A DNA stretch of 7,051 nucleotides from the NCBI GenBank assembly GCA_009786295.1, contig WQTN01000092.1:1-7051 (forward strand). The letters are read 5' to 3'. Positions 4,691 through 7,051 of the stretch are shown piece by piece. How positions within the stretch are numbered: the stretch's first letter is position 1; every line of letters starts with the position of its first letter. The position numbers and the translations under genes are program-made. This DNA is from Methanomassiliicoccaceae archaeon. GTDB lineage: Archaea; Thermoplasmatota; Thermoplasmata; Methanomassiliicoccales; Methanomethylophilaceae. Below the pieces are notes generated by a model. It was not told the DNA's origin and made no database searches. It saw only the letters and a list, made by a program, of their open reading frames with translations.

Positions 4691-6709
4691 ATGCGCTCGG
4701 AAAACATTGATGATTACGCCAACGGAAGCACGAACGCTCATAAAATGGCGGCGAAACAGCAAGAGATATCGATCACGGAGTTCTTTGAAAAGAACAAGCA
4801 TATTCTCGGGTTCGATTCGAGGTCGAAGTCCCTTCTGATGGGGATCAAAGAAGCCGTGGATAACTCGCTTGATGCCTGCGAAGAAGCGGGATTCCTGCCG
4901 GACCTGATCATAAAGGTCGAACGTCTTCAGGAGGAAGATGAGTACAGGATAACCGTTGAAGATAACGGTCCCGGCATACTCCATAAGATGATACCGAACG
5001 TCTTCGGACGTCTTCTTTACGGTTCAAGGTTCCATGCTCTCAGGCAATCCAGAGGGCAGCAGGGTATCGGGATATCTGCGACCGTCATGTACGGCAACAT
5101 CTCGACCGGAAAGCCCGCCCACATCGAGTCCAAGATAGAAGGCAAGGACGAAGTGGCCTGGAAGATGGATATCACCATTGATACGAAGATCAACCGCCCC
5201 GTTGTGACCAATGATGTCGCATTCACTTGGGAAGGAAAGGACCACGGTACAAAGATCGAATACACAACGAAAGGACGTTACATCACAGGCAAACAGTCGA
5301 TATTCGAGTACCTGAAGAACACCGCGATAGTCAACCCCCACGCAAGGATAGAATTCCACGACCCTGAGGGGAAAAAATACCTTTTTGAAAGAGCGACCGA
5401 GCAAATGCCTCCGAAATCGAAGGAGATCAAACCCCATCCGGAAGGGATGGAGATCGGGGACATGATGAAATATGCCCAGAACACGCAGCAGAAGACCGCT
5501 GCCGCGTTCCTGAAGAATGATTTTTCGAGGATAACCGAGAGGATCGCGGAAGAGGTGCTCTCCAAAGCGGGAGTGGCCCCCTCGACACCGCCCCTGTCAC
5601 TTACAAGGGATCAATGCAAAGCGATGATCGGCGCCATCGCCCAAGTGAAGATAATGGCCCCGCCCACAGACTGCCTTTCTCCAATAGGGGACGTGCTGAT
5701 AAAGAAGGGGCTTATGCATATTCTGGACGGGATGAGACCAGACTATTACGCAACACCGGTGACGCGCCCGCCCAAAGCAGTGAACGGAAACCCTTTCGTT
5801 GTGGAGGCAGGCATCGTCTACGGCGGCGACATATCTTCCGACGATCAGGTGACGATCCTCAGGTTCGCGAACCGTGTCCCGCTGCTGTATCAGCAGGGAG
5901 CTTGCGCCATAACCAAAGCGATCTCCGAAGTGGATTGGAGAAGGTACGGGCTTGAGCAAAGAGGAGGTAAGGGGATACCTTACGGCCCGGCGATAATATT
6001 GGTGCACGTTGCATCCACAAAGGTCCCGTTCACATCGGAAGGGAAGGAGGCGGTAGCATCCTTCGCCGAGCTGCAGAACGAGATAGAGCAGGCGCTAAGG
6101 CTGTGTGCCAGAAACCTGAAGAGCCATCTGAACAAAATGGAAAGGAAATCAAAGACCAGCGCGAAGTTCGAGATCGTTCAGGACCTCATCCCCGCAATAG
6201 CGAAGAAGGCCTCTGAGATGCTTGGCAGGCCCATGCCGGACCTGAGCCGGACCATCAGCAAGATAATGAACGTTGTCTGGGTGGAGTCGCGCGCAAAGAA
6301 GGAAGGGCAGAGGGTCCTTTCTGTCAAATACACTCTGCATAACTATACGCTGCAGGAACGCACCGTCGGGCTTCACGCGAAGCTTCCGAAAGAATGCGTC
6401 AACCTTACTCTTTTCACAAACCCGTACTTCGTCAGCATGAATGACGATGGGAAGGCCACATGGGAGGTCAGGAACCTTCAGCCTTCCGCGTCCCTCCAGA
6501 TATCTTTTGAACTTAAGGGAGAGATGGCCGACACTTTCGATGCCGATGATATCTACATTTCGGGCATCAACCCGGTCCTTGTGATGGGCGCCGAGGCGCT
6601 TCCTGGAGACTGGGGCATAAAGGGGCTGGAGATAATAGAAAGCGACGAGAGCGTCCCGGCAGATGAGGAAGAGGATATCGAGGAGGCGGAAGACCTTGGC
6701 GACGAATGA
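4691..6709 (+). CDS. top6B: DNA topoisomerase VI subunit B (ATPase)
   Basis: Top6B is the ATP-driven half of the type IIB topoisomerase that passes one DNA duplex through another to relax and decatenate DNA; it works as an A2B2 complex. The GHKL ATPase shows the N-box EAVDNSLDACEEAG (54-67, Mg ligand N58), DNGPG (91-95) and the lid YGSRFHALRQSRGQQGIG (110-127). A helix-two-turn-helix region spans about 250-345. The transducer domain follows (about 350-530), with ASTKVPFTSEGKEA (441-454) holding the likely switch lysine. Residues about 540-635 resemble the extra Ig-like domain described for the Methanosarcina mazei enzyme, and 649-672 is a strongly acidic tail. At 672 residues it is well longer than the Sulfolobus form (about 530). 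ATG 4691 is chosen from TATA spacing; ATG 4745 (residue 19) is the alternative. Confidence 0.96.
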   Translation: MRSENIDDYANGSTNAHKMAAKQQEISITEFFEKNKHILGFDSRSKSLLMGIKEAVDNSLDACEEAGFLPDLIIKVERLQEEDEYRITVEDNGPGILHKMIPNVFGRLLYGSRFHALRQSRGQQGIGISATVMYGNISTGKPAHIESKIEGKDEVAWKMDITIDTKINRPVVTNDVAFTWEGKDHGTKIEYTTKGRYITGKQSIFEYLKNTAIVNPHARIEFHDPEGKKYLFERATEQMPPKSKEIKPHPEGMEIGDMMKYAQNTQQKTAAAFLKNDFSRITERIAEEVLSKAGVAPSTPPLSLTRDQCKAMIGAIAQVKIMAPPTDCLSPIGDVLIKKGLMHILDGMRPDYYATPVTRPPKAVNGNPFVVEAGIVYGGDISSDDQVTILRFANRVPLLYQQGACAITKAISEVDWRRYGLEQRGGKGIPYGPAIILVHVASTKVPFTSEGKEAVASFAELQNEIEQALRLCARNLKSHLNKMERKSKTSAKFEIVQDLIPAIAKKASEMLGRPMPDLSRTISKIMNVVWVESRAKKEGQRVLSVKYTLHNYTLQERTVGLHAKLPKECVNLTLFTNPYFVSMNDDGKATWEVRNLQPSASLQISFELKGEMADTFDADDIYISGINPVLVMGAEALPGDWGIKGLEIIESDESVPADEEEDIEEAEDLGDE

Positions 6710-6729
6710 AAGACACAATACAGCGATGA
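6706..6729 (+). other. Seven-codon frame bridging top6B and top6A
   Basis: ATG at 6706 overlaps the top6B stop as ATGA, encodes MKDTIQR, and ends in a TGA (6727-6729) that overlaps the top6A ATG at 6726, again as ATGA. The three frames are all different. Such a chain could pass terminating ribosomes from top6B to top6A, but the frame is too short to be called a gene and could be chance. The TTG alternative start of top6A would make it irrelevant. Confidence 0.3.
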
Positions 6730-7051
6730 ATAATCTCACATCGATAGTCGAGAGCATCTACGACCAGCTTAATGCGGGGAACGTGCCTGCCATGGGCCTT
6801 CCTCTCAGATCAAAGAAGAACATAGAGTTCGATACTCAGCACAACGTTTGGAAATACGGGGACCTTCAGACCACCCGCACATCAAAAACGGTACAGGGCG
6901 CACAGATGATGCTGAGAACCGTTCACACAGCGGAATTCATCAATGATATGATACGCGACAATAAATCCTCAACCTTAAGGGAGATGTACTACATATCCGA
7001 AGGATGGGAAAGGGCGAAGTTCAACAGCCAGGATGAGAGCAACCTCCTTGC
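6726..7051 (+). CDS. top6A: DNA topoisomerase VI subunit A (partial, 3' end beyond window)
   Basis: Top6A carries the DNA-cutting tyrosine of topoisomerase VI and is the relative of the meiotic protein Spo11. The window holds 108 codons from the ATG at 6726, covering the start of the winged-helix (CAP-like) domain. STLREMYYISEGWE (82-95) is the active-site signature; by alignment to Spo11 (DIFY) the second tyrosine, Y89, should form the covalent DNA bond. The Toprim domain lies beyond the end. The gene follows top6B by 16 bases in the usual archaeal B-A order. No Shine-Dalgarno sequence is properly spaced from 6726. A TTG at 6696 in the same frame has AGGAGG (6681-6686) nine bases upstream; it would add ten residues (ATNERHNTA after the initiator) and overlap top6B by 14 bases. 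I keep the ATG but the start is uncertain. Confidence 0.93.
   Translation, partial: MNNLTSIVESIYDQLNAGNVPAMGLPLRSKKNIEFDTQHNVWKYGDLQTTRTSKTVQGAQMMLRTVHTAEFINDMIRDNKSSTLREMYYISEGWERAKFNSQDESNLL

Noticed and set aside
6149..6757. 202-codon - strand frame opposite the end of top6B
   Set aside because: It is a shadow of the conserved transducer and Ig-like coding region with no promoter or motif of its own.
1..7051. Integrated element at the tRNA-Asp gene, CRISPR array, or defence island
   Set aside because: No integrase, no duplicated tRNA 3' end, no regularly spaced repeats and no defence-gene motifs occur in the window; the genes are housekeeping in type.

Overview
The window looks like a chromosomal, largely housekeeping segment of a euryarchaeon. 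The archaeal evidence is a topoisomerase VI gene pair (top6B followed by the start of top6A), a DRG-family GTPase with a TGS domain, a tRNA gene without an encoded CCA end, and AT-rich TATA-like boxes about 23-33 bases upstream of first genes. A Methanomassiliicoccales or related Thermoplasmata-group methanogen is my best guess. It rests on overall gene flavour, the absence of TAG stops in all six complete genes, and the use of a PanD-type aspartate decarboxylase. I would put that lineage call at roughly even odds.

Layout from left to right: a tRNA-Asp(GTC) gene on the + strand; then a two-gene + strand operon, panD (pyruvoyl aspartate 1-decarboxylase) and rnhA (ribonuclease HI), joined by a TGATG overlap. 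rnhA converges on hisS (histidyl-tRNA synthetase, - strand), and the two reading frames overlap by 7 bases. Upstream of hisS, also on the - strand and with its own promoter, lies a DRG/Obg-family GTPase gene. A 112-base divergent promoter region separates it from a + strand gene for a four-helix membrane protein with an outward-facing domain and three cytoplasmic zinc ribbons, which I do not recognise as a named family. A U-rich terminator follows. Then comes the topoisomerase VI operon: a long top6B with a C-terminal Ig-like domain and a very acidic tail, and the first 108 codons of top6A, cut by the window end just after its catalytic tyrosine.

Functionally the genes serve coenzyme A precursor supply (panD), RNA-DNA hybrid removal (rnhA), translation (tRNA-Asp, hisS, the DRG GTPase) and DNA topology (top6B/top6A). 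No mobile element, CRISPR array, toxin-antitoxin pair or defence system was seen. The points most worth following up are the bacterial-type PanD in an archaeal context, the undescribed membrane/triple-zinc-ribbon protein, palindromes next to the TATA boxes of both divergent promoters, and the unusual top6B-top6A junction.
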